Both the position numbers and the translations under genes were made by a program. From positions 1,944,074 to 2,008,073 of the forward strand of contig NZ_VNJK01000001.1 in assembly GCF_007786455.1 (NCBI RefSeq): 64,000 nt of DNA, written 5' to 3'. The notes below the pieces were generated by a model. The model did not search any database and had not been told where the DNA came from. It saw only the letters and a program-made list of their open reading frames with translations. This document shows, in pieces, positions 1 to 7,983 of this stretch (position 1 is its first letter; every line of letters starts with the position of its first letter). The DNA is from Paenibacillus agilis (GTDB lineage: Bacteria > Bacillota > Bacilli > Paenibacillales > Paenibacillaceae).

Positions 1-1
1 G

Positions 2-100
2 GTTGGCCTTATTGCGGGCTTGGCTATAGGGGCTGTGGCATTGTTCTTGCGAATGGCTCATATTGAACGAAAAGCAAAACAAGGTGAATTGGCAATATAG
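2..100 (+). CDS. C-terminal end of a membrane protein (partial)
   Basis: An open frame entering from the left edge ends at a TAG at 98-100. The visible 32 residues form a Gly/Ala/Leu-rich hydrophobic segment (GLIAGLAIGAVALFL) followed by a charged tail with several Lys, Arg and Glu. That is the pattern of a last transmembrane helix and cytoplasmic tail, as in a transporter such as an MFS permease. The family cannot be named from so short a piece. A strong hairpin terminator follows 42 bases downstream and supports this as the real end of a transcription unit. Confidence 0.55.
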   Translation, partial: VGLIAGLAIGAVALFLRMAHIERKAKQGELAI

Positions 101-141
101 ACTGCAAGTTCTTCTTATTACAAAACAAACAAATTATAGAT

Positions 142-187
142 AGGCTCTTTCGTGTTAGTTCTTTAACATGAAGGAGTCTTCTTTTTT
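142..187 (+). terminator. Rho-independent terminator
   Basis: A 16-bp stem (142-157 with 164-179, three G-U pairs, 6-base loop) is followed by a T-rich run. It closes the transcription unit of the partial gene ending at 100. The rest of the 101-405 gap holds only the upstream region of the next gene; no further gene is seen there. Confidence 0.8.
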
Positions 188-405
188 GTGTTAAGGCCTT
201 TACCGCAGTATGAATTAGAGTGGGCTGAACCTCGTAACAGGCAAGAAACGGTCGTTCATTTTCAAACAAATATTTGATAGATCGGGTGAGTGGAATTATT
301 GATCTGATTATAGTATGGCAAATGTCCATAACCTAGTGATAGTCGCTGGCATATACTCATAGCAACGTGATCATGATGTACATGTAGGCAAGAAGGGGGA
401 GTTGC

Positions 406-1392
406 ATGCGAATATTATTTGTAGAAGACCATCCGATGTGGAAATATGGGCTACCAAATGGATTTCGTGATCTGGGACACCAAGTAGCAACTTGCACGTC
501 CGATGACAATCTACCTCGAATGATCGCTTCATTCCGCCCGCAACTCATCATAACGATGGGTTGGACGCCGACTAATGATACGGTAGAGAAACAGCTGTTT
601 TTGTCCAAACATTTGAATGCTGCTAATGTCCCTCATATTTATTGGGCGACTGAAGATCCTGGATTTATGAGGCATTTCTCTCTACCTTATATTCAAAGAG
701 TAAAGCCTCACTTTGTATTTACCATTCATCGAGCGTCTATTTCTAAATATAAACGAAGAAAGATTCCAGTCGCGCATTTAGATTTCGGTTATCACCGAAG
801 TGTTCATCGTCCAACTGCTGTTCAACCCAAATATAAAACACAATTAGCGCTTGTAGCCAATGGATATGCACCTTATTATGCGAGCAAACCGAACGACTTC
901 AGGTTCCATACTCTTAAACATATGATCAATCCTGCTTTATCAGATGGGTTTGTACTGAATATATACGGAAATGATTGGCGGCAATTAAGGGATATGTTTA
1001 AGCGGCCAATTCCACGCAAGTGGCTCCATCCTTATTTGTCCTACACAGAAGCAAATAAAGTATATAGTTCAGCTGACATTGTACTATGTCCACAGAACTC
1101 CCCAGATCGTCTAACACAACGTACTTATGAGATTATGGGTTCGGGTGCGTGCTTGATTACAGCTGATACGCCTGAAATAAGACGCAGATTCAAGCCTGGC
1201 AGGGACTGTATTGTTACATCATCCGAACAAGAAACGCTCAAATGGTTGAAGTATTATTTGAAAAATCCGAAGAAACGAAAAGAAATGCAGCAACATGCAT
1301 TGCGAGCAGTAGCGAAGCACTCCTATAAGCATCGGGCTGCTTATATCCTTCAAATACTAAAAAAGCATCGTATTATTCGTTCAATCACCTAG
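406..1392 (+). CDS. CgeB-like glycosyltransferase (spore-associated family)
   Basis: A 328-residue soluble protein with the two-domain layout of GT-B glycosyltransferases of the CgeB/YkvP group. The N-terminus MRILFVEDHPMWKYG starts a Rossmann-like domain. The C-terminal half has the nucleotide-sugar domain signature, with SADIVLCPQNSPDRLTQRTYE followed by a Gly-Ser-Gly turn and an acidic residue (TPEIRRRF). In this family the enzyme is thought to glycosylate spore surface components. ATG at 406 follows an AGAAGGGGGA ribosome site. The neighbouring YheC/D-like gene starts 32 bases downstream, so the two probably form a sporulation-linked pair. The role in spores is inferred from the family; the sugar substrate is unknown. 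Confidence 0.75.
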   Translation: MRILFVEDHPMWKYGLPNGFRDLGHQVATCTSDDNLPRMIASFRPQLIITMGWTPTNDTVEKQLFLSKHLNAANVPHIYWATEDPGFMRHFSLPYIQRVKPHFVFTIHRASISKYKRRKIPVAHLDFGYHRSVHRPTAVQPKYKTQLALVANGYAPYYASKPNDFRFHTLKHMINPALSDGFVLNIYGNDWRQLRDMFKRPIPRKWLHPYLSYTEANKVYSSADIVLCPQNSPDRLTQRTYEIMGSGACLITADTPEIRRRFKPGRDCIVTSSEQETLKWLKYYLKNPKKRKEMQQHALRAVAKHSYKHRAAYILQILKKHRIIRSIT

Positions 1393-1424
1393 CTTATTGT
1401 ATGGTGCTGAAGAGGTGAATCCGA

Positions 1425-2756
1425 TTGAACCGATCTACACGTGTCCATATCCAATGGACAAATAAATCTACTGACGAACTTGTATTACCTAGTGTACTCC
1501 TTACACGGTGGGGGTTAAAAGACGGACAGACTTACGTTGTGCAAGTTGGGGGAAGAAATGTAAAAGCTGTCATTCGCTCTGACAAGCAAGGAAATTCAAG
1601 CACCATTCACATATCAAGGATGCTGCAGAAGAAGCTATTGCTGCCGTCTATACAGAGCTTGCATATGAAGTATCAGAATGGCAAGCTGCGTCTCGGACCT
1701 GTTATAGGGATTGTGTATGCACGAATTACGGATCACGCTGGGCTTATGCTACGACAGTTGAATGCGCATGCAAACGTTGTAGTTTCATTTCTTCCAAATG
1801 AAGTAAATTGGTCAACAGGAATGGTCCATGGTCGCAGCTTGTCACGAAGTACTACAGGCGAATATCGAGTGAATAAACAGCCATTGCCTATACCAGACGT
1901 TATCTATAATCGTATCGTACCTTACAAGGTATATGAGCGTCCTCATGTTAGGCAGTTTCTGCAAAATGCACGCACGAGACGTATTCCGCTATTTAATCCG
2001 CCGTTTATTTTTCGAAAAGATACGATTCATCAGTACTTAATGAAGCATGCTTCCATTCGTTCTCATCTTCCAGCTAGTATTATTGGGCCTTCACTGGAGC
2101 AGGTGCAACAGCTACTTGCCAGCCATCAAGCGGTATTTTTCAAGCCAGTTACAGGTTCACAAGGAAAAGGAATTTATAAAATTAAGAAGGCTACCGATGG
2201 GAGCTTTATCAAAGAAGCACGTTTTAATAAGAGGTATATCGTATCTACATCCAAAGATCTTTCCAAGCTGTATCATGAAATTGTAGGGAAAAGTACGCGA
2301 ACTGCCTATATTGTGCAGGCTGATGTTCAATTAGCCAAGATTAACAACGATTTCTTTGATTTTCGTGTACACCTTTTTAAAGATGGCAAACATAAGTGGC
2401 AGATTAGCGCAATCGGGGCCAATGTTTTTGGCAGTCAAAATGTTACGACCCACGGGGGATGGATTAAGCCGGTTCAGGAAGTATTGAAACCTGTGTTTGG
2501 AGCTAAAGCGACAATGGTTGAGAAGGGGATACTTACGCTTAGCCTGCAGGTAGCCAATCAGGTAACGAGATGCATCAAGCAGCCGGTGGGGGAAGTAGCA
2601 TTGGATATCGGTGTGGATCAAAAGGGGAAGGCGTGGCTGTTTGAAGTGAATTCTAAGCCAGGACTTCATATTTATAAACATTGGAAGATCAAAGACCGTC
2701 TGAATCATTCTACTGCGCTGCTTGCGGAGCATTGTCGAACACAGGCAGGATACTAA
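1425..2756 (+). CDS. YheC/YheD-type ATP-grasp protein
   Basis: A 443-residue protein of the YheC/D ATP-grasp family associated with endospore coats. Residues 1-110 form the basic N-terminal beta-rich domain typical of the family. From about residue 190 the ATP-grasp fold is recognisable: FLQNARTRRIPLFNP, then FKPVTGSQGKGIYKI as the Lys/Gly-rich nucleotide loop, DFRVHLFKDG, and EVALDIGVDQKGKAWLFEVN, where the Asp and Glu-Val-Asn would bind Mg-ATP. The start is TTG at 1425 behind GAAGAGGTG. Substrates of these enzymes are unknown. It lies 32 bases after the CgeB-like gene and is probably cotranscribed. Confidence 0.8.
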   Translation: MNRSTRVHIQWTNKSTDELVLPSVLLTRWGLKDGQTYVVQVGGRNVKAVIRSDKQGNSSTIHISRMLQKKLLLPSIQSLHMKYQNGKLRLGPVIGIVYARITDHAGLMLRQLNAHANVVVSFLPNEVNWSTGMVHGRSLSRSTTGEYRVNKQPLPIPDVIYNRIVPYKVYERPHVRQFLQNARTRRIPLFNPPFIFRKDTIHQYLMKHASIRSHLPASIIGPSLEQVQQLLASHQAVFFKPVTGSQGKGIYKIKKATDGSFIKEARFNKRYIVSTSKDLSKLYHEIVGKSTRTAYIVQADVQLAKINNDFFDFRVHLFKDGKHKWQISAIGANVFGSQNVTTHGGWIKPVQEVLKPVFGAKATMVEKGILTLSLQVANQVTRCIKQPVGEVALDIGVDQKGKAWLFEVNSKPGLHIYKHWKIKDRLNHSTALLAEHCRTQAGY

Positions 2757-2777
2757 AAATGAAGCGATCAATGAGTA

Positions 2778-2813
2778 AATAACCTTGCCCCTAGACAAAG
2801 GAGCAAGGTTATT
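2778..2813. terminator. Hairpin between yheCD-like gene and LPMO array
   Basis: An 11-bp perfect stem (2778-2788 with 2803-2813) encloses a 14-base loop. The arms carry the same AACCTTG/CAAGGTT core as the terminators behind LPMO genes 2, 3 and 4, although no good T-run follows on the plus strand. It may serve the ATP-grasp gene, or be the original terminator of the truncated first LPMO gene on the minus strand, now 196 bases beyond that gene's stop. Confidence 0.55.
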
Positions 2814-3008
2814 GATGTTCCGTGAGAGCATATGCTGCTTTCGCTGCTCAATTGAGCTGCAAGAATGGTTCACCCTAAGAGCTGTTAGAAGTTCGTCTTA
2901 GGGAACGCTAAAAACGTAGCGGTATGTGATAGATGTGAAATGCATGTTTCGTGCTGAGGAGATTGCTTACGTCATTTGCAGGTGTGTGATAGTTCAATGA
3001 AATGTAGT
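2814..3008. other. Non-coding stretch left by loss of LPMO C-terminal modules
   Basis: No gene is visible. In the sister LPMO genes the terminator hairpin sits within 55 bases of the stop, but here about 195 bases separate the CCTTG-type hairpin from the stop of the truncated LPMO gene. A second small inverted repeat (CCCTAAGA at 2873-2880 with TCTTAGGG at 2896-2903) lies inside. I could not read a recognisable FnIII or chitin-binding module in any minus-strand frame. Confidence 0.4.
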
Positions 3009-3767
3009 CTACACTGTAGTATTGTGGAAAACTTCGTAGTAGCTAGTTATATTTGTATTAACAGTATTCAGTGCAACGTTGTTAAGGGATTGAACGATAG
3101 AAGCAATGTTACCAGGAGTGGATGAGGATTCAAGGGCTGAAACGCTATTAGTCAAGTTTACGTCTATTGCTTGATAGAAGGCATTATTCGTATCAAAAAC
3201 ATCCCATGTTCCAAGGATAACATGATAGCCAGTACGGTCAGTAGGAACGTTACATGTATGGTTTACTTTCATTGGTGGTTTTGCACCGCCATCATTGTAC
3301 GTACAGAACAGTTCAAGATCAGAACGCTTAATAGGTTGGTTTGGATCCCAATTTTTCTTTGTGATATAGTATTTCCAGTTTGTCGTAGCATGTGCAGTGG
3401 TTAGATGCCATGAGAACGTGTTCTGTCCACCACTCAAAGTTGTTTTATCCCAACGTGTAGCCGTTTGTGTGTTAAGTACACTGTAAGTACCTCTACCTGC
3501 ACTAGTAATTTGACCATCAGCAGGTCCAGCAGCAGGGAAGCCTTTTAGTCCTTCAAGATCGTGTGGGTTGTACTGTACTTGTCCGCAGTTTACGTTTATG
3601 AGCTGATTACACTTATAAGAGCGACTTTTAGGGGATTCAATGTAACCGTGTGCGGATGCTTGTTGAGCAAAAACGACAGAAATAAGAGCCAATAGAAGTG
3701 TCATTGCGAATGCTGCAAGGAATGGGACGCTTTTGAAAGGATTTAATAATGTACGAGTTTGTATCAT
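3009..3767 (-). CDS. AA10 LPMO 1, C-terminally truncated
   Basis: A 252-residue secreted AA10 lytic polysaccharide monooxygenase that would oxidatively cleave chitin or a similar polysaccharide outside the cell. The signal peptide (residues 1-39) ends ASA, exposing His40 as the mature N-terminus (HGYIESPKSRS). His126 in TTAHATTNWKYY completes the copper-binding histidine brace, and the axial aromatic lies in NAFYQAID. The paralogues continue with a fibronectin III domain and a chitin-binding module. Here the FnIII begins (PGNIASIVQSLN) but diverges and stops at YYEVFHNTTV, so both modules are missing. The catalytic domain looks complete and may still work. ATG at 3767 has AGGAGG upstream. Confidence 0.85.
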   Translation of the reverse strand: MIQTRTLLNPFKSVPFLAAFAMTLLLALISVVFAQQASAHGYIESPKSRSYKCNQLINVNCGQVQYNPHDLEGLKGFPAAGPADGQITSAGRGTYSVLNTQTATRWDKTTLSGGQNTFSWHLTTAHATTNWKYYITKKNWDPNQPIKRSDLELFCTYNDGGAKPPMKVNHTCNVPTDRTGYHVILGTWDVFDTNNAFYQAIDVNLTNSVSALESSSTPGNIASIVQSLNNVALNTVNTNITSYYEVFHNTTV

Positions 3768-3896
3768 AATATAATTCCTCCTAATATGGTTTTGGGTAGG
3801 TAAAATCGGGGTAGGCAGCCAAAATTAAATTATCCCTGTGAGTAATGTAGCTGCGCTATAGAAACTTTTTTTGTAATCGCTTTCAGTTTGTTACAG

Positions 3897-3975
3897 CACC
3901 TCCTTCATATTAAGCTGACGGTACACCTCCTTTCCTAATTATTTCTATTATAGATCATAGAATTGGAGTTGGAAA
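3897..3975 (-). promoter_or_regulatory. LPMO 1 promoter and leader with two distal SD-like elements
   Basis: Reading the minus strand, a TTTCCA -35 (3970-3975) and TATAAT -10 (3947-3952) are 17 bases apart. Downstream of the -10 come AAAGGAGGTG (3924-3933) and AAGGAGGTG (3897-3905), both more than 125 bases before the start codon at 3767, which has its own AGGAGG. These distal polypurine elements resemble the STAB-SD mRNA stabilisers described for cry3A leaders. The stabiliser role is inference. Confidence 0.6.
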
Positions 3976-4139
3976 CTTCCATTTATATAAATTTTTAGAT
4001 TCATAGATTTAATCTTTTCACAGCTTGAATAATAGTGTCGTCCAATTGTACAGTATGAAGGCAGACAGGTGAGAAGTTCCGTTAGAGATTAGAGGGTCCT
4101 ATAACCCAGTCGGTCGATTGGATAATCGGAATTAATAAA

Positions 4140-4175
4140 AACAACCTTGTCCTTAGAAAAGGAACAAGGTTGTTT
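4140..4175 (-). terminator. Terminator of LPMO 2
   Basis: The stem ACAACCTTGT/ACAAGGTTGT (outer arms at 4141-4150 and 4166-4175) is extended by CCTT/AAGG pairs around a bulge. On the minus strand it is followed by TTTTATTAATT. It lies 20 bases after the LPMO 2 stop codon. Confidence 0.8.
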
Positions 4176-4194
4176 GGGTATCAATTAGCTTAGG

Positions 4195-5247
4195 TTATAG
4201 CTTTTTCCACACGGTAGCAACACCAGGAGTTTCACCTTGTGTCCACCATTGAGCTTCATAGGTAGCGCCATTGTAAGAAACTTTGGCTCCGCCAAGATAA
4301 GCTTGAGTTGCACTCCATGCAGGTGCTGTTGTACCACCGCCGTTCGCTAAAGTTTTGAATGTCACACCTGCGGAAGCAGCGGATTTATTACCGGAATTGT
4401 CTACAGCTTTAATTGTGTACGTATAAGAAGTGTTAGCTTGCAAGCCTGTATCTACAAAAGAAGGTGAAGTAGGAGAGCCAACAAGTGCACCATTGCGGAA
4501 TACTTCATAATAGCTAACGCCCGCAGATGCAGTGGAAGCAGACCAGTTCAATGTGATGCTGTTAAGAGACTGAACAATAGAAGTGATGTTGCCAGGAACA
4601 GATGGTAATTGAGGGCTTGTACCGTTGTTAGCTAGGTTAACGTCGATAACTTGATAGAAGGCATTAGCTGTATCATGGACATCCCATGTTCCAAGGATGA
4701 GGTGGTAGCCAGAGCGGTCAGTAGGAACGTTACATGAATGGGAAACGGTTGTAGGAGGTTTTGCACCACCGTCGTTGTAAGTACAGAATAACTCAAGATC
4801 GGAGCGTTTCAGCGGTTGGTTCGGATTCCAGTTTGGTTTTGTAATGTAGTATTTCCAGTTAGTTGTAGCATGATTTGCAGTTAATGTCCAAGTGAACGTG
4901 TTCGGTCCGCCATTCATCGATACTTTATCCCAGCGAGTTGCTGTTTGTTCGTTGAGTGCACTGTAAGGAGCTCTGCCTGCGCTTGGAATTTGACCATCAG
5001 CAGGTCCAGCGGCTGGGAAGCCTTTAAGGCCTTCGAGGTCATTTTTATTATATTGTGCTGCGCCACAGTTAAGATTTATAAGCGCGCTACATTTAACAAC
5101 GCGGCTTTGTGGAGATTCAATGTAACCGTGTGCAGAAGCTTTCTCAGCAAATACTACCGAGATAAGAGCAAGTAGTAGAGTCATTGCAAATGCCGCTAGA
5201 AAAGGGACATTTTTAAAAGGGTTTAATAAAGTGCGAGCTTGTATCAT
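4195..5247 (-). CDS. AA10 LPMO 2 with FnIII and chitin-binding module
   Basis: A 350-residue secreted, copper-dependent LPMO. The signal peptide (1-39) ends ASA before His40 (HGYIESPQSR). His126 in TANHATTNWKYY forms the other half of the histidine brace. The AA10 domain runs to about 205, an FnIII domain follows from about 215 to 300 ([12 protein letters not shown] to [16 protein letters not shown]), then a CBM5/12-type module ([20 protein letters not shown], ending ETPGVATVWKKL) whose Trp pair should bind chitin. ATG at 5247 is chosen because AGGAGG lies directly upstream and all paralogues begin MIQ(A/T)R at that point; an upstream in-frame ATG would add residues before the signal peptide. 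Confidence 0.92.
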   Translation of the reverse strand: MIQARTLLNPFKNVPFLAAFAMTLLLALISVVFAEKASAHGYIESPQSRVVKCSALINLNCGAAQYNKNDLEGLKGFPAAGPADGQIPSAGRAPYSALNEQTATRWDKVSMNGGPNTFTWTLTANHATTNWKYYITKPNWNPNQPLKRSDLELFCTYNDGGAKPPTTVSHSCNVPTDRSGYHLILGTWDVHDTANAFYQVIDVNLANNGTSPQLPSVPGNITSIVQSLNSITLNWSASTASAGVSYYEVFRNGALVGSPTSPSFVDTGLQANTSYTYTIKAVDNSGNKSAASAGVTFKTLANGGGTTAPAWSATQAYLGGAKVSYNGATYEAQWWTQGETPGVATVWKKL

Positions 5248-5378
5248 ATTATTATTCCTCCTAACATGGATTGGGTAAAATGCGTTCAAAAGCTGCTCAT
5301 GCATGTGTGCCAATAATCCCTATTAAGGGAGCATGCAAAAGCATGCTATGAATATTGCTGCAATTAACGAGTACGAGA

Positions 5379-5462
5379 CACCTCCTTCAAGTTAGAAGCT
5401 CAAGCGAAGTACACCTCCTTTCACAATGTTTATATTATAGATCATGGAAATAGAGTTGTGAA
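5379..5462 (-). promoter_or_regulatory. LPMO 2 promoter and leader with two distal SD-like elements
   Basis: On the minus strand TTCACA (5457-5462) and TATAAT (5434-5439) are separated by exactly 17 bases, with TGATC just before the -10. Two AAGGAGGTG-type elements follow at 5412-5421 and 5379-5388, over 130 bases before the ATG at 5247. The arrangement matches LPMO 1 and LPMO 4. Confidence 0.7.
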
Positions 5463-5587
5463 CTTCCTTTTGTAAATAATTTTATTTAAGAATAAATCTA
5501 AACATATGTAAATAATGAAACTTGTTTGCGATAACCTTTATCAATAATGTAAATTATAGAACATACGTTCCCTTTTGCTTGCTTCTT

Positions 5588-5830
5588 ATGATAAGATGTA
5601 CTGGTAAAATAAAGTTACATGAAGGAAACAAGATCGATCCTGTTTCTGTAGGAATGCCTCCGGATTTCCCCAAAGACCAGCTGCATGTCGTGCAATTTCA
5701 CTGTTTATCAGATAACAAGACGGAATTAGTTATTACCGAATATGATTGGACTGTAGGACCAATGATGGACTATTCGAAACAAGGTCTTGAACAATGCCTT
5801 CGCAAGATGGCTAACTTGTTGGAGAAATAA
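5588..5830 (+). pseudogene. Fragment of an SRPBCC/AHSA1-like gene
   Basis: The encoded C-terminal piece (PDFPKDQLHVVQFHCLSDNK, then LVITEYDWTVGPMMDYSKQG, then EQCLRKMANLLEK) resembles the last beta-strands and C-terminal helix of SRPBCC (START/AHSA1) ligand-binding proteins of about 140-150 residues. The first half of the domain is missing and there is no convincing ribosome site before the ATG at 5588. It lies between the leader of LPMO 2 and the end of LPMO 3, on the opposite strand to the LPMO genes. It is read as a gene cut by rearrangement in the LPMO array. Confidence 0.6.
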
Positions 5831-5907
5831 TAATGGTATGTGTTTATATAGTCAGTAGTTGAAGCAGCAGATGAAGTTTAATATAGCATAAATTTATGTT
5901 AACAATA

Positions 5908-5949
5908 GTCAAACACCCTTGCCGAGTAAAAGGAGCAAGGGTGTTTGAC
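5908..5949. terminator. Terminator of LPMO 3, possibly bidirectional
   Basis: A perfect 15-bp inverted repeat (5908-5922 with 5935-5949) has a 12-base loop and the shared CCCTTGC core of this terminator family. It lies between the convergent SRPBCC fragment and LPMO 3. Confidence 0.75.
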
Positions 5950-5972
5950 TGTCTTAATACGTATTAGACGCT

Positions 5973-7025
5973 TTACACGACTTTTTTCCACACTGCGGCT
6001 GTACCAGGAGTATCACCTTGTGTCCACCATTGCGCTTCATATACAACACCGTTATAAGTTACTTTGTTGCCTGCGAGGTACACTTGAGATGCACTCCATG
6101 CTGGAGCTGTCGTGCCGCCACCGTTATTTGTGGAGAATGCTGCAGGCGCGGAAGCAGCGGATTTGTTCCCGTTATTGTCTACAGCTTTAATGGTGTAGGT
6201 GTACGACGTGTTGGCTTGTAAGCCTGTATCTACAAAAGAAGGTTGAGCAGGTGAGCCTACAAGTGAACCGTTACGGAATACTTCATAGTAGCTGATACCC
6301 GAAGATGAAGTGGAAGCGGACCAATTTAATGTGATGCTGTTCAATGTTTGGATGATCGAAGTGATGTTTCCAGGAACAGATGGTAATTGAGGGCCAGTTC
6401 CGTTGTTGATCAAGTTAACGTCAATAACTTGGTAGAAGGCATTAGTAGTGTTATAAACATCCCAAGTGCCGAGTATGATGTGATAGCCGGAGCGGTCAGT
6501 AGGAACATCGCATGTATGTGAGACGTTTTTAGGTGGAGTAGTGCCTCCATCGGTGTACGTGCAGAATAGCTCTAGGTCGGAACGTTTGAGTGGTTGGTTA
6601 GGATTCCATCCTGGCTTGGTAATGTAGTATTTCCAATCTGTCGTAGCATGTGGATTGGTGAGATACCATGTGAATGTGTTTGGTCCGCCATTCATTGTTG
6701 TTTTGTCCCAACGGGTAGTGCTTTGCGCATTTAGTGCACTGTATGAAGTCCAACCCGCGCTTGGAATTTGACCATCTGCAGGTCCGGATGCAGGGAAGCC
6801 CTTAGTTGTTTCAAGATTGTTATGGTTGTACTGTGCATCCCCACAGTTAATGTTGATCAACTGATTACATTTATAGACGCGGCTCTTAGGGGACTCGATG
6901 TAACCATGTGCCGAAGCTTGTTCGGCAAATATTACAGAAATAAGAGCCAACAGTAGTGTCATAGCGAATGCTGCAAGGAACGGGACATTTTTAAAAGGAT
7001 TTAACAAAGTGCGTGCTTGTATCAT
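5973..7025 (-). CDS. AA10 LPMO 3 with FnIII and chitin-binding module
   Basis: A 350-residue paralogue of LPMO 2 with the same layout: signal peptide 1-39, mature His40 (HGYIESPKSR), brace His126 (TNPHATTDWKYY), FnIII from about 215 and a C-terminal CBM5/12-like module (APAWSASQVYLAGNKVTYNG, then WWTQGDTPGTAAVWKKVV). Conserved Cys pairs in YKCNQLININCG and between LFCTYTD and SHTCDVP probably form disulphides. ATG at 7025 has AGGAGG just upstream. The sequence differs at many scattered positions from LPMO 2 and 4, so this is an older duplication rather than a recent copy. Confidence 0.92.
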   Translation of the reverse strand: MIQARTLLNPFKNVPFLAAFAMTLLLALISVIFAEQASAHGYIESPKSRVYKCNQLININCGDAQYNHNNLETTKGFPASGPADGQIPSAGWTSYSALNAQSTTRWDKTTMNGGPNTFTWYLTNPHATTDWKYYITKPGWNPNQPLKRSDLELFCTYTDGGTTPPKNVSHTCDVPTDRSGYHIILGTWDVYNTTNAFYQVIDVNLINNGTGPQLPSVPGNITSIIQTLNSITLNWSASTSSSGISYYEVFRNGSLVGSPAQPSFVDTGLQANTSYTYTIKAVDNNGNKSAASAPAAFSTNNGGGTTAPAWSASQVYLAGNKVTYNGVVYEAQWWTQGDTPGTAAVWKKVV

Positions 7026-7143
7026 ATTATATTCCTCCTAACATAGATATGGTAAGCAAATGCCATACTTGCTTTTGTTGATGCCGCTCATCTTGGTATC
7101 GATGATGCTGAAGCGAGTTATACATGATCCATTTGTACCAAGC

Positions 7144-7187
7144 CACCTCCTTTATCGTTAGAAGCTCCTGACGATATTCACCTCCTC
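7144..7187 (-). promoter_or_regulatory. Two distal SD-like elements in LPMO 3 leader
   Basis: Minus-strand GAGGAGGTG (7179-7187) and AAAGGAGGTG (7144-7153) lie 35 bases apart and 119-162 bases before the LPMO 3 start. This mirrors the other LPMO leaders. Unlike them, no TTCACA-N17-TATAAT promoter is evident upstream, so the transcription start is uncertain. ATCGT/ACGAT arms between the two elements could form a short stem. Confidence 0.5.
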
Positions 7188-7307
7188 ACATTATGTATTA
7201 CACTTGTAATTCTAATATTACTTTATCTTGAAAACAATAAAGGTTATGTAAAAATGATGTAAAGGTTTGTTAAAGAAATCATGATTGCTGCACTACGGTA
7301 GCTGAAT

Positions 7308-7336
7308 AAAAAAAAGACTTTAACAAAGTTAAAGTC
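7308..7336 (-). terminator. Terminator of the DinB-family gene
   Basis: GACTTTAAC (7316-7324) and GTTAAAGTC (7328-7336) form a 9-bp stem with a 3-base loop. The adjacent A-run (7308-7315) is a T-run on the minus strand. It lies just after the stop of the gene ending at 7350. Confidence 0.85.
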
Positions 7337-7349
7337 CTGTTCCAAACCA

Positions 7350-7829
7350 TTAGTCCCATATTTTGGGTCGTTCAATCCCCATAGTTCTCATATAGTCCAA
7401 TAATTGACCTGTGTGAACAGATTCATGGTATGCGATGCGGAGCAGCATATCCCCAAGTGGTCTAATAAATCCACCTAGATCATAAAGGTCGATTTGTATA
7501 TGCTCTAAGTCGTTTAATGGAATCGTTTTTACATACTCCAGAAATTTCTCGTGATAAGGCTGTGAGAACTCAAGCTCATCATCTACAGAAATGAATTTCT
7601 TTGTGTCATAGGGATTATACAAATTGGATAATGCTTGACCACCTCTCCCTTTAAGAACTTTGTGATACAAAAACTCAGCTTGTAATAGATGTCTTATCAT
7701 TTCAGCACATGTGAGTGCTTCTTCATCAGGTTTCCAATGCAGTTTTTCATCGGGTATAGCTTTCCATACTTTTATACTTCTGCGTCTAACTTCTTCCAAA
7801 TTGAAAATGATTAGATCGATTGCATTCAT
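7350..7829 (-). CDS. DinB-family protein
   Basis: A 159-residue four-helix-bundle protein of the DinB/YfiT-like family. The family's three metal-binding His positions are seen: one in EMIRHLLQAEFLYHK and two in AYHESVHTGQLLDYM near the C-terminus. Members include bacillithiol S-transferase-like enzymes and damage-induced proteins, and the substrate cannot be predicted here. ATG at 7829 follows an AAGGAGTG ribosome site. It has its own terminator and interrupts the LPMO array, so it is probably unrelated in function. Confidence 0.8.
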   Translation of the reverse strand: MNAIDLIIFNLEEVRRRSIKVWKAIPDEKLHWKPDEEALTCAEMIRHLLQAEFLYHKVLKGRGGQALSNLYNPYDTKKFISVDDELEFSQPYHEKFLEYVKTIPLNDLEHIQIDLYDLGGFIRPLGDMLLRIAYHESVHTGQLLDYMRTMGIERPKIWD

Positions 7830-7934
7830 TATTTCACTCCTTACATTTATATAATTAGGTAACTACGTTACTTTAGTTTAATAGACAGGCTTAATAGATA
7901 TGCATATGCATTTATGAAAATAGAGCAGTAGTAA

Positions 7935-7968
7935 AACAACCTTACCCCAGAAAAGGAGTAAGGTTGTT
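7935..7968 (-). terminator. Terminator of LPMO 4
   Basis: AACAACCTTAC (7935-7945) pairs with GTAAGGTTGTT (7958-7968), and TTTTACT follows on the minus strand. It lies 16 bases after the LPMO 4 stop and belongs to the same CCTT-core hairpin family as those at 4140 and 5908. Confidence 0.8.
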
Positions 7969-7983
7969 GTTGTTCATTACATT

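Noticed and set aside
2331-2873. Minus-strand open frame opposite the YheC/D-like gene
   Set aside because: It overlaps a clear ATP-grasp gene and has no recognisable protein features.
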